From positions 620,001 to 684,000 of the forward strand of contig NC_017033.1 in NCBI RefSeq assembly GCF_000242255.2: a stretch of 64,000 nucleotides of DNA, in the 5' to 3' direction. Position numbers and translations under genes: made by a program. The DNA comes from Frateuria aurantia DSM 6220. GTDB taxonomy: Bacteria > Pseudomonadota > Gammaproteobacteria > Xanthomonadales > Rhodanobacteraceae. Positions 56,727 to 64,000 of this stretch are shown here, in pieces (within the stretch, counting starts at the first letter, position 1; every line of letters starts with the position of its first letter). Under the pieces are notes generated by a model. The model did no database searches. It saw only the letters and a program-made list of their open reading frames with translations, and was not told the DNA's origin.

Positions 56727-58124
56727 ATGGTGTTTCGGATTGAACGGGCCCGGGTGGCCCAGGTCAGAGCCCTGTGCGCGATCGAGCGCGAAGCGGTCGC
56801 ATTGTTTCGCCAGCATCCGGTGTGGCCGTCCTACGCGGCGATGTCGATTCCCGAGCAGCTGCTGCGCGAAGGTATCGAGGCCGGCCTGGTCTGGGTCGCC
56901 GTGGATGAGGCCACTGCCCGCCCGCTGGGCTTTGTCTGGCTGGAGCGCCTGAACGATGATCAGGTCGGGATCTGCGACTTCAATGTCCTGCCGGAACAGG
57001 GTCGCCAGGGCATTGGCGCGGCCTTGCTCAAGCATGCCTGCGACTGGGCCCGTGCCGCCGGCTACCGCGCGGTGCTGCTGGGCACCGTCGCCGATGTGCC
57101 CTGGAATGCCCCTTTCTATGCGAAACACGGCTTTGTGCAGGTCGACAAGCAGGATCCCGAATTCGCCTTTGCCTTGCAGCGTGACCGCGACAACGGCTTT
57201 CCGGACCCCTTGCGGGTCTTTATGCGCCGGGACCTGAGTGCTGTGGCGGCGGATGAATGGTCGGTCTGGCCGGCACCGGCCAAGCTGAACCTGTTTTTGC
57301 GCATCGTAGGCCGTCGGCCGGATGGTTATCACGAGCTGCAGACCGTGTTCCGGATCCTGGACTGGGGCGACGAGATCAGCCTGCGGGTACGTGCCGACGG
57401 CGAGATCGTCCGCGCCAGCGAGCTGGCGGAGGTACCGGCCGAACAGGATCTGGTAGTGCGTGCCGCCCGATTGCTGAAAAACCACACTGGCTGCGCCTTG
57501 GGTGCCGATATCGCGGTGGAAAAGCGGGTGCCGATGGGGGGCGGGCTGGGCGGCGGCAGTTCCGATGCCGCCACCGTGCTGGTGGCCTTGAACGAGTTGT
57601 GGCAGACCGGCGTCGACGAAGATGCGCTGGCCGAACTGGGGCGTCAATTGGGCGCAGATGTACCGGTTTTCACCCGCGGCCGCTCTGCCTGGGCCGAGGG
57701 CATTGGCGAAATTCTGCGCCCGGTCAGCCTTCCCCGGCGCTGGTATGTGGTGATCGACCCACAGGAAAAGGTGCCGACCGCGGGACTTTTCAGCGCGCCG
57801 GAATTGACACGCGACGCGCCTGCCACCACAATCTCGAACTTCACCGCAGGCTTGGCAAGGGACAACACCTTCGAGCCCGTGGTCAGGGCACGACACCCTC
57901 GGGTGGCCGCCGCGCTGGACTGGCTGGGCAACCACGCCACCGCGCAGTTGTCAGGAACCGGTGGCTGTCTGTTTGCCGAGTTCGATTCCATCGAGCAGGC
58001 ACGGCGCATCGCAAGACGCTGCCCTGAAGAGTTTTCCGCTTGCGTGGCGGAAGGCATGCAGGATTCGCCGCTGGCACTGGCCGTCGAACGCCATCGCCGC
58101 GGCAACCGCCAGGACCTGTCCTGA
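56727..58124 (+). CDS. ispE: Fusion of a GNAT acetyltransferase and 4-diphosphocytidyl-2-C-methyl-D-erythritol kinase (IspE)
   Basis: One open frame of 465 residues. Residues 1-165 are a GNAT domain: VAVDEATARPLGFVWLERL, the acetyl-CoA loop VLPEQGRQGIGAALL, then FYAKHGFVQVDKQDPEF. From about residue 180 it is IspE, the ATP-dependent kinase of the MEP isoprenoid pathway: WPAPAKLNLFLRI with the catalytic-region Lys at 186, DGYHELQTVFRILDWGD, and the GHMP glycine loop PMGGGLGGGSSDAA (269-282). The join is MRRDLSAVAADEWSVWPAPAK. ATG 57222 (residue 166) or GTG 57243 could start a separate IspE, but neither has a good ribosome site. The fusion may be real, a programmed dual product, or a lost stop codon. 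Confidence 0.88.
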   Translation: MVFRIERARVAQVRALCAIEREAVALFRQHPVWPSYAAMSIPEQLLREGIEAGLVWVAVDEATARPLGFVWLERLNDDQVGICDFNVLPEQGRQGIGAALLKHACDWARAAGYRAVLLGTVADVPWNAPFYAKHGFVQVDKQDPEFAFALQRDRDNGFPDPLRVFMRRDLSAVAADEWSVWPAPAKLNLFLRIVGRRPDGYHELQTVFRILDWGDEISLRVRADGEIVRASELAEVPAEQDLVVRAARLLKNHTGCALGADIAVEKRVPMGGGLGGGSSDAATVLVALNELWQTGVDEDALAELGRQLGADVPVFTRGRSAWAEGIGEILRPVSLPRRWYVVIDPQEKVPTAGLFSAPELTRDAPATTISNFTAGLARDNTFEPVVRARHPRVAAALDWLGNHATAQLSGTGGCLFAEFDSIEQARRIARRCPEEFSACVAEGMQDSPLALAVERHRRGNRQDLS

Positions 58125-58188
58125 CGGCGTAAGGCAAGTGCGCGGAAAGCGCGGACGACCGGAAGGCCGGTCGGAATAGCATTGTTAC

Positions 58189-58265
58189 TGGGGCGTCGCC
58201 AAGTTGGTTAAGGCACGGGATTTTGATTCCCGCATGCGCAGGTTCGAATCCTGCCGCCCCAGCCA
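58189..58265 (+). tRNA. tRNA-Gln (anticodon TTG)
   Basis: A 77-base cloverleaf with encoded CCA. The acceptor stem TGGGGCG pairs with CGCCCCA; the D arm has AAGTTGGTTAAGG; the anticodon arm CGGGA-TTTTGAT-TCCCG gives anticodon TTG; the T arm GCAGG-TTCGAAT-CCTGC is intact; discriminator G. It lies between ispE and prs, as in other xanthomonads and pseudomonads. Confidence 0.97.
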
Positions 58266-58302
58266 TTCCTAAGTCTGTGGCTTTCAGGCAAGTGAGGCTT
58301 CC

Positions 58303-59259
58303 TTGAACTCATCCGCTCCCATGCTGTTTACCGGCAACGCCTACCGGGCGCTGGCCGAAGACATCGCTGCCCGACTGGGCGTGCCGCTGGGCAAGGCCTT
58401 CATCGGCCACTTCAGCGACGGCGAAGTCCAGATCGAGATCGAAGAAAACGTCCGTCGCCAGGAAGTGTTCGTGCTGCAGCCGACCGGCGCGCCGAGTGCG
58501 GAAAACCTGTTCGAACTGCTGACCCTGGTCGATGCCCTCAAGCGCGCTTCGGCCGCCAGCGTCACCGCGGTGATTCCCTATCTGGGCTATTCGCGACAGG
58601 ATCGCCGGACCCGCTCGGCCCGCGTGCCGATCACTGCCAAGCTGGTTGCCAAGCTGATCAGCACTGCCGGTGTCGATCGCGTGCTGACCGTCGACCTGCA
58701 TGCTGACCAGATCCAGGGCTTCTTCGACATTCCGGTCGACAATGTCTATGCCTCGCCCGTGCTGCTGGCCGATATCTGGCGCCAGCACGAGATCAAGGAC
58801 GTCATCGTGGTCAGCCCCGATGTCGGTGGCGTGGTGCGTGCCCGTGCGCTGGCCCGTCGACTGGACGATGCCGACCTGGCCATCATCGACAAGCGCCGGC
58901 CCAAGGCCAACGTCGCCACCGTGATGAACATCATCGGCGAAGTCGAAGGCAAGACCTGCATCCTGGTCGATGATATGGTCGATACCGCCGGCACCCTGTG
59001 CGCCGCCGCTGCCGCCCTGAAGCAGCATGGTGCCCGCAAGGTCGTCGCCTACTGCGTGCATCCGGTGCTGTCCGGCGCCGCGATCAGCAATATCGAGAAC
59101 TCGCAGCTGGACCAGCTGGTGGTGACCAACACCTTGCCGCTGCGTCCCGACGCCCAGGCCTGCGCCAAGATCCGCCAGCTGTCGGTGGCCGAGCTGCTGG
59201 CCGAGACCATCCGCCGTATCGCCTACGGCGAATCGGTCAGCTCGCTCTACGTCGACTGA
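58303..59259 (+). CDS. prs: Ribose-phosphate pyrophosphokinase
   Basis: A 318-residue PRPP synthetase making phosphoribosyl pyrophosphate from ribose 5-phosphate and ATP for nucleotide, His and Trp synthesis. Marks are [47 protein letters not shown], the metal-binding block [19 protein letters not shown], and the PRPP loop [13 protein letters not shown]. The start appears to be TTG 58303, with GAGG upstream; ATG 58321 would shorten the family N-terminus by six residues and has no ribosome site. Confidence 0.96.
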   Translation: MNSSAPMLFTGNAYRALAEDIAARLGVPLGKAFIGHFSDGEVQIEIEENVRRQEVFVLQPTGAPSAENLFELLTLVDALKRASAASVTAVIPYLGYSRQDRRTRSARVPITAKLVAKLISTAGVDRVLTVDLHADQIQGFFDIPVDNVYASPVLLADIWRQHEIKDVIVVSPDVGGVVRARALARRLDDADLAIIDKRRPKANVATVMNIIGEVEGKTCILVDDMVDTAGTLCAAAAALKQHGARKVVAYCVHPVLSGAAISNIENSQLDQLVVTNTLPLRPDAQACAKIRQLSVAELLAETIRRIAYGESVSSLYVD

Positions 59260-59283
59260 TTCATTCCGAGTCCGCCCGTCGCA

Positions 59284-59391
59284 TCGACGAGCCAGCCTTT
59301 TTCAGGCTATACTCATGGACTTGCCTGCGGCGGCCGATCTGAAAAGGTCGGCCGCTCGGCTATCCGGTCCCGCCTGGTCGCGGGCGGGACC
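59284..59391 (+). promoter_or_regulatory. Candidate rplY promoter and structured leader
   Basis: In the 178-base gap between prs and rplY, TATACT (59308-59313) lies 18 bases after TCGACG (59284-59289), a weak -35. Two strong hairpins follow: GCGGCCGA with TCGGCCGC (59330-59355) and GGTCCCGCC with GGCGGGACC (59366-59391). The leader of a ribosomal-protein mRNA with two stems suggests a possible autoregulatory or terminator/antiterminator element; no T-run is seen. Confidence 0.4.
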
Positions 59392-59437
59392 TTGACCCAA
59401 GTCGTCGCGAGATGACATCACCTCTATAGGTAAACCC

Positions 59438-60076
59438 ATGGCTAATATTCACGAAATCAAGGCCGAAAGCCGCAAGGACGAGGGGAAAGGTGCGAGCCGC
59501 CGCCTGCGTCATGCCGCTTACGTGCCCGCCGTTGTCTACGGTGCCGGCAAGGCTCCGCAGAGCATCCAGATCGAGCACAACACCATCCTGCTGGCCGCCC
59601 GCCACGAATGGTTCTTCTCCTCGGTGCTGGATCTGAACATCGACGGCAACGTCGAGAAGGTGCTGGTCCGTGACTGGCAGAAGCATCCGTTCAAGCAGCA
59701 GATGCTGCACATGGACTTCCAGCGCGTCGACCAGAACGCCCTGCTGCGCGCCAACGTGCCGCTGCACTTCCTGAACCAGGACACCTCGCCGGCCGGCAAG
59801 GCTTCGCACGTCGTCGTCTCGCACGCACTGACCGAAGTCGAAGTCACCTGCCTGCCCAAGGATCTGCCGGAGTTCATCGAAGTCGATCTGGCCAGCCTGA
59901 CCGAAGGTGACATCATCCACCTGTCGCAGATCAAGCTGCCCGCCGGCGTGACCTCGGTCCAGCTGGCCCTGGGTGAAGAGCACGACGTCGCCGTCGTCAC
60001 CGCCCAGGCCGTCAAGGAAGAAGTTGACGCGCCGGCCGCTGACGCCGCTGGCGAAGCCGAAGCCGACAAGAAGTAA
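59438..60076 (+). CDS. rplY: 50S ribosomal protein L25/general stress protein Ctc
   Basis: A 212-residue long-form bL25 that binds 5S rRNA. The N-terminal L25 domain shows the start KAESRKDEGKGASRRLRHA and VPAVVYGAG; the C-terminal TL5/Ctc domain has DWQKHPFKQQMLHMDFQRV and LPEFIEVDLASLTEGDIIHLS. The end is an acidic Ala-rich tail. The standard order prs-rplY-pth-ychF is kept. Confidence 0.96.
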   Translation: MANIHEIKAESRKDEGKGASRRLRHAAYVPAVVYGAGKAPQSIQIEHNTILLAARHEWFFSSVLDLNIDGNVEKVLVRDWQKHPFKQQMLHMDFQRVDQNALLRANVPLHFLNQDTSPAGKASHVVVSHALTEVEVTCLPKDLPEFIEVDLASLTEGDIIHLSQIKLPAGVTSVQLALGEEHDVAVVTAQAVKEEVDAPAADAAGEAEADKK

Positions 60077-60120
60077 TCCGCCTCCCGGCGCCCGCAAGGG
60101 CGCCGGGACCGGAACACCTC

Positions 60121-60702
60121 ATGTCAGGATTGAAGCTGATCGTCGGACTGGGCAACCCCGGTTCCGAATACACCCTGACCCGGCACAATGCCGGGTTTTG
60201 GTTTGTGGACGCGCTGGCCCGCGCGCATGGCGCCCGCTTTGCCATCGACGGCAAGCTGCACGGCGAAAGCGCGAAAATCAGTATCGGCGGGCAGTCGGTA
60301 TGGTTGCTCAAGCCCAGCACTTTCATGAACAAGAGCGGCATCGCGGTCGCCTCCGCCTTGCGCTACTACAAGATTCCCGCCGAAGCCTGTCTGGTCGCTC
60401 ACGACGAGCTGGACCTGGACGCAGGCGCGGTGAAACTGAAATTCGACGGCGGTCACGGCGGCCAGAACGGCCTGCGTGACATCATCGCCCATCTCGGCCA
60501 CGGCAAGTTCCATCGCCTGCGGCTGGGTATCGGCCACCCCGGCCAGCGCGACAAGGTCACCCCCTGGGTGCTGGGCCGACCCTCGGCCGGCGACGAGGCG
60601 GCGATCCTGGCCGCCATGGCGCGAGCCGATGAGGTGCTGCCGCTGGCCGTGGACGGCCAGTTCGAGCGCGCCATGAAACAATTGCATACCGTCCAGGCCT
60701 GA
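60121..60702 (+). CDS. pth: Peptidyl-tRNA hydrolase
   Basis: A 193-residue enzyme that frees tRNA from stalled peptidyl-tRNA. Marks are [27 protein letters not shown] with the catalytic His, [12 protein letters not shown], and [30 protein letters not shown] with the Asp and substrate-binding residues. The N-terminus starts cleanly, 44 bases after rplY. Confidence 0.96.
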   Translation: MSGLKLIVGLGNPGSEYTLTRHNAGFWFVDALARAHGARFAIDGKLHGESAKISIGGQSVWLLKPSTFMNKSGIAVASALRYYKIPAEACLVAHDELDLDAGAVKLKFDGGHGGQNGLRDIIAHLGHGKFHRLRLGIGHPGQRDKVTPWVLGRPSAGDEAAILAAMARADEVLPLAVDGQFERAMKQLHTVQA

Positions 60703-60757
60703 GCGGGGAACACGCAGCAGCCCGGACCGACTCCCTCTCAGATCGGAACGACATACC

Positions 60758-61849
60758 ATGGGTATCCAATGCGGCATCGTCGGCCTGCCTAACGTCGGCA
60801 AGTCCACCCTGTTCAACGCGCTGACCAAGGCCGGCATCGAAGCGGCCAACTACCCGTTCTGTACCATCGAGCCCAATGTCGGCGTGGTCGAAGTGCCCGA
60901 CGAGCGGCTGGACCAGCTGGCCGCCATCATCAACCCGCAGAAGATCGTGCCGGCCATCGTCGAATTCGTCGACATCGCCGGTCTGGTCGCCGGTGCCTCC
61001 AAGGGCGAAGGCCTGGGCAACCAGTTCCTGGCCAACATCCGCGAGACCGATGCCATCGTCAACGTGGTGCGCTGCTTCGAAGACGACAATATCGTCCATG
61101 TCGCTGGCAAGGTCGACCCCATCGACGACATCATCGTGATCGGCACCGAACTGGCCCTGGCCGATCTGGCCACCGTCGAAAAGGCCCAGGCCCGCGAAGC
61201 CAAGAAGGCCAAGGGCGGCGACAAGGATGCCAAGGCCCTGCTGCCGGTGCTGGACAAGCTGCTGCCACATCTCAACGAAGGCAAGCCGGCCCGCTCCGCG
61301 CCGCTGGATGCCGAAGAAAAGGCGCTGCTGAAGCCGCTGACCCTGCTGACCATCAAGCCGGCCATGTATGTGGCCAACGTCGCCGAAGACGGCTTCGACA
61401 ACAACCCGCTGCTGGACAAGGTCCGCGCCCACGCCGAAGCCGAAGGCGCACCCGTCGTCGTCGTCTGCGCCGCCATCGAATCGGAAATCGCCGAACTGGA
61501 CGACGCCGACAAGGCCGAATTCCTGGCCTCGCTGGGCCAGAGCGAACCGGGCCTCAACCGCCTGGCTCGCGCCGCCTTCCAGCTGCTGGGTCTGCAGACC
61601 TACTTCACCGCCGGGGTCAAGGAAGTCCGCGCCTGGACCATCAAGGTCGGCGCCACCGCGCCCCAGGCCGCCGGCGTCATCCATACCGACTTCGAGCGCG
61701 GCTTCATCCGTGCCCAGACCATCGCCTTCAACGACTTCATCCAGTACCAGGGCGAAGCCGGCGCAAAGGAAGCCGGCAAGGTCCGCGCCGAAGGCAAGGA
61801 CTACATCGTCAAGGATGGCGACGTGCTGAACTTCCTGTTCAACGTCTGA
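60758..61849 (+). CDS. ychF: Ribosome-associated redox-responsive ATPase YchF
   Basis: A 363-residue Obg-family P-loop protein that prefers ATP. The P-loop is [18 protein letters not shown], switch region [13 protein letters not shown]3 [25 protein letters not shown], and the ATP-type G4 variant region VANVAED. The C-terminal TGS domain ends [23 protein letters not shown], as in the family. Normal length. A terminator follows. Confidence 0.97.
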   Translation: MGIQCGIVGLPNVGKSTLFNALTKAGIEAANYPFCTIEPNVGVVEVPDERLDQLAAIINPQKIVPAIVEFVDIAGLVAGASKGEGLGNQFLANIRETDAIVNVVRCFEDDNIVHVAGKVDPIDDIIVIGTELALADLATVEKAQAREAKKAKGGDKDAKALLPVLDKLLPHLNEGKPARSAPLDAEEKALLKPLTLLTIKPAMYVANVAEDGFDNNPLLDKVRAHAEAEGAPVVVVCAAIESEIAELDDADKAEFLASLGQSEPGLNRLARAAFQLLGLQTYFTAGVKEVRAWTIKVGATAPQAAGVIHTDFERGFIRAQTIAFNDFIQYQGEAGAKEAGKVRAEGKDYIVKDGDVLNFLFNV

Positions 61850-61860
61850 GCCTGCTCAAC

Positions 61861-61931
61861 CTGCCCGGCCGTCATGCGGCCGGGCAGGGCAGGGCCCAAG
61901 CCCGCTCCGGGATGCCGGGGCGGGTTTTTTT
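61861..61931 (+). terminator. Double hairpin with T-run after ychF
   Basis: CTGCCCGGCC pairs with GGCCGGGCAG (61861-61887). Then CCCGCTCCGG pairs with CCGGGGCGGG (61901-61924, one G-T pair) and is followed by seven T residues (61925-61931). The second is a classic intrinsic terminator for the prs-ychF run of genes. Confidence 0.9.
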
Positions 61932-62018
61932 GTGGGTTCGGATATCGTAGCGGTGCCTGCCACATGGTTGCGCGGGTCTTTGCCATGGGCAGGCGTGACC
62001 CTGCAGGCACTAAGTCCG

Positions 62019-62408
62019 CCATCGCCTCCAGCGCAGCCCGCGCCAGAAAACCGCTGCGGCTTTCGCCATACGCCTTGGCATAGGCATCCATCGAATTTAA
62101 CACTCATCAGGCAGGGTGATCTTGACCCGCACCATTTTGCGACCGAGGTGGCTTGGATCCACCTGAGCCACCGCCCAAGTCCAGCCGGCAAACTCGGGCC
62201 TCTGCATCAAGTCCTGTAGTCTGGATGCCTTCGGCAGGGCTTCGGCACGCTCGGCATAATCTTCCAGCCCCAGCAGGATTGCATCCTCGGCTTGAGCGAT
62301 GGCTTCTTCTAGGCTGTCGCCTGCAGAGAAGACCCCGGGCAGATCAGGTACCGCCACCCCGTAGGCGGCAGTCGCCGTACCGGTCTCGATGGCGATGGGA
62401 TAGCGCAT
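62019..62408 (-). pseudogene. Frameshifted hicB-family antitoxin
   Basis: From ATG 62408 (minus strand) the frame gives 103 residues with a typical HicB N-domain (AAYGVAVPDLPGVFSAGDSLEEAIAQAEDAI), but stops at LPDEC. Directly beyond, in another frame, the expected ribbon-helix-helix domain continues as LNSMDAYAKAYGESRSGFLARAALEAM (split here by frame only). Adding one G after GAG at about 62103 would restore LPDEVLNSMDAYA, so a one-base deletion separates the partner-binding and DNA-binding halves. The normal end after ALEAM also lacks a stop. I find no hicA toxin upstream. A 103-residue truncated antitoxin could still be made. Confidence 0.75.
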
Positions 62409-62866
62409 CTCTGGAACTCCTCGGCTCAAGCCATGACTTGGTGTCGGTTGTTCGACAGCACGTGTGTCAAACAGGGTAATCAGTCGCCACAAACAGGGTA
62501 ATGACGACGCTATTGCCCCATTGGGTGAGCATTCTTCTGCGCGTACATGTCTTGATGGAAACCAGGGAGGCTGACGAACGGCCTCGAGCGATGGTGCTCA
62601 GTTTTCCCGGACAAGCTTGCACGGAATACTCCAAGCCAAGTGCAAGTTGTGTATCGAGTCTGCCTGGGTAGGATTTGCATGCCCTGACTCTCTGTCATCT
62701 CAAAGCTTTCTGACATCGGCTTGCGACCGATGAAGTGTGGCCTTGCCATGGAGGGCGGCGCGGCCAGTTATGACACTGGCTGATACAATTCCAAGGCTGC
62801 CAAATCATGGGTTTGCAACCGTGCCTGCGGCGCGCAGGCGGGGGGATCATTGCGAGAGGTTCGGGA
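62409..62866. other. Gene-poor gap between hicB remnant and Mrr-like gene
   Basis: About 460 bases, less GC-rich than the rest, with no frame that resembles a protein. It holds a 13-base direct repeat (CAAACAGGGTAAT at 62468-62480 and 62490-62502). The composition and its position beside a broken toxin-antitoxin gene suggest remains of acquired DNA. The promoter of the endonuclease gene should lie at its right end. Confidence 0.5.
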
Positions 62867-63859
62867 ATGAGCAGGATGTGGATGGTGCGCGGAGATGGTG
62901 GTCGTTTGTACGACATCTTCCGCGAGCAGGGTGTGGCGGCTATCGGCTGGAGCCAGCTGGCGCCGCAGGTGAAGCCCGGGGTGGAGCGCAAACCGTTGAT
63001 GGCCTTGTTCCGAGCGGCTTACCCGCAGGTCAAGCCTGGCACAGTCGTGGCGGGGGCTTCCCAGATATGGCGCTTCGTCAACGAGATTCAGTCCGGTGAC
63101 TGGGTGGTGACCTATTCACCGGCCAATCGCCTGTATTCCATCGGCAAGGTCGTCGGTGCGCTTGAGCATCATCCCGAATGGGCCGAGCAGGGCATGCCCC
63201 TGGTCCGCAAGGTGCAATGGCAGCCGCAAGAGCTGGCCCGCGACAGCCTGGGTGTGGCGACAAAAAACAGTCTGGGCTCGACCCTGACCGTGTTCGAGAT
63301 TCCCGCCGCCGCGGCCGCCGATATACAAGCGGCCCTGCAAGGCAAGCCGGCGCCCGAGATCGATGAGCCCGCCGAAGATATCGCCGCCGACCCCCTGGCT
63401 GATATCGAAGCCCAGGCCCTGGAGCGTATCAAGGACCTGGTCAACGAGCTCGACTGGGACGAGATGCAGCAATTGACCGCCGGCATTCTGCGGGCCATGG
63501 GCTACAAAACCCAGATATCGTCCCCCGGTGCGGATCGCGGCAAGGACATTGTGGCCTCCCCGGACGGCTTTGGTTTCGAGCATCCGCGCATCGTGGTCGA
63601 GGTCAAGCACCGCAAGGGGCAGATGGGCAGCCAGGATATCCGCAGCTTTCTCGGCGGTCGCCACAAGGATGATCGCGGCCTGTATGTCAGCACCGGCGGC
63701 TTTACCAAGGATGCCCAGTACGAAGCCGAGCGCGCATCCATTCCGCTGGCGCTATGGACCCTGGACCATGTAGTTCGCGCCCTGATCGAGCATTACGACG
63801 CCACCGATGCTGAAACCAAGCGCCTTGTGCCGTTGAAGCGGTTGTATTGGCCGGCTTGA
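62867..63859 (+). CDS. Mrr-like restriction endonuclease
   Basis: A 330-residue protein. The N-terminal half (about 1-150) is a conserved module starting MWMVRGDGG and containing WRFVNEIQSGDWVVTYSP, seen in many two-domain endonucleases and possibly a nucleic-acid-binding or reader fold. The C-terminal half (about 200-330) is an Mrr catalytic domain: MGYKTQISSPGADRGKDIVA, then IVVEVKHRKG with the Asp and ExK nuclease residues, and the Mrr-type GLYVSTGGFTKDA. It may be a type IV enzyme cutting modified DNA. ATG 62867 follows GAGAGG. No methylase gene is adjacent within the window. Confidence 0.85.
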   Translation: MSRMWMVRGDGGRLYDIFREQGVAAIGWSQLAPQVKPGVERKPLMALFRAAYPQVKPGTVVAGASQIWRFVNEIQSGDWVVTYSPANRLYSIGKVVGALEHHPEWAEQGMPLVRKVQWQPQELARDSLGVATKNSLGSTLTVFEIPAAAAADIQAALQGKPAPEIDEPAEDIAADPLADIEAQALERIKDLVNELDWDEMQQLTAGILRAMGYKTQISSPGADRGKDIVASPDGFGFEHPRIVVEVKHRKGQMGSQDIRSFLGGRHKDDRGLYVSTGGFTKDAQYEAERASIPLALWTLDHVVRALIEHYDATDAETKRLVPLKRLYWPA

Positions 63860-64000
63860 AGCGCCTCCGGTAGCTGATGGTATTGCCGGCGGGGTCCCCG
63901 TAGCTTCATCGGTAAGGCTCTAGATTTGGCACCTCCGCAAGGTCAGCATTGAGCCGAAGGGCTCATCCGCACCGCTGGATTCACGGCTTGCCGAGGAGCA
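63860..64000. other. Right-end sequence without recognised feature
   Basis: The last 141 bases hold no open frame of note. Part of it (about 63890-63940, CCCCGTAGCTTCATCGGTAAGGC) looks faintly like the 5' half of a tRNA, but no anticodon stem or T arm follows. It may be the start of an intergenic region that continues beyond the window. Confidence 0.4.

Noticed and set aside
62409-62760. hicA toxin gene upstream of the hicB remnant
   Set aside because: I looked on the minus strand before the hicB start for a short, basic HicA-like frame with the GSHHxFxH motif and found none.
63890-63945. tRNA-like sequence at the right end
   Set aside because: The GTAGCTTCATCGGTAAGGC stretch resembles a D arm, but no matching acceptor stem, anticodon stem or TTCGA T loop follows.

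Overview
The window is about 64 kb of GC-rich, densely coding chromosomal DNA. I see no insertion sequence, CRISPR array, phage module or rRNA. Several things point to a gammaproteobacterium of the Xanthomonadales (Lysobacterales), most likely Rhodanobacteraceae: the gene order hemA / TPR lipoprotein / lolB / ispE / tRNA-Gln / prs / rplY / pth / ychF, the linked rod-shape and lipoate genes, a split B12-dependent ribonucleotide reductase (nrdJa/nrdJb), and the protein sequences as I recognise them. This is family recognition by eye, not a database result.

Layout. 1-2.7 kb: end of a DAHP synthase gene, a small GNAT-like protein, a DUF1345 membrane protein and an outer-membrane barrel. 2.8-6.3 kb: parC, an N-formylglutamate amidohydrolase-like gene and a small membrane-anchored protein with an L7/L12-like tail. 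6.4-13.3 kb: a polyol (mannitol/sorbitol-type) cassette with an AraC regulator, a four-gene ABC importer and a mannitol-dehydrogenase-family enzyme that would yield a ketose. 13.3-22.5 kb: cyclopropane fatty acid synthase, LysR regulator, AldA-like aldehyde dehydrogenase, class I fumarase, S9 prolyl oligopeptidase and the nucleotidase PpnN. 23-27 kb: glycerol use (glpD, glpF, glpK), then an adenosine-kinase-like PfkB protein. 28.2-41.8 kb: cell-wall and lipoate block mreB-mreC-mreD-mrdA-rodA-mltB-rlpA-dacC-ybeD-lipB-lipA-prc, all on one strand and closed by a perfect terminator. 42-45 kb: M17 aminopeptidase and a periplasmic binding domain fused to LysM. 45.4-49.8 kb: nrdJa, a histone-H1-like protein with sixteen 16-residue repeats, and nrdJb. 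49.8-50.7 kb: decayed hipBA toxin-antitoxin remnant. 50.7-54.1 kb: ppk2, prfA and hemA. 54.2-61.9 kb: TPR lipoprotein, lolB, a GNAT-IspE fusion, tRNA-Gln, prs, rplY, pth and ychF. 62-64 kb: frameshifted hicB remnant, a gene-poor gap and an Mrr-like restriction endonuclease.

Most of the window is housekeeping. The unusual points are (i) a lysine/alanine/proline-repeat DNA-binding-type protein encoded between the two halves of the B12-dependent ribonucleotide reductase, behind a perfect 20-bp palindrome resembling an NrdR box; (ii) one open frame joining an acetyltransferase domain to IspE; (iii) a PstS-like binding domain fused to LysM, divergent from nrdJa; and (iv) two decayed toxin-antitoxin loci (hipBA, hicB) near the right end, next to a restriction endonuclease.
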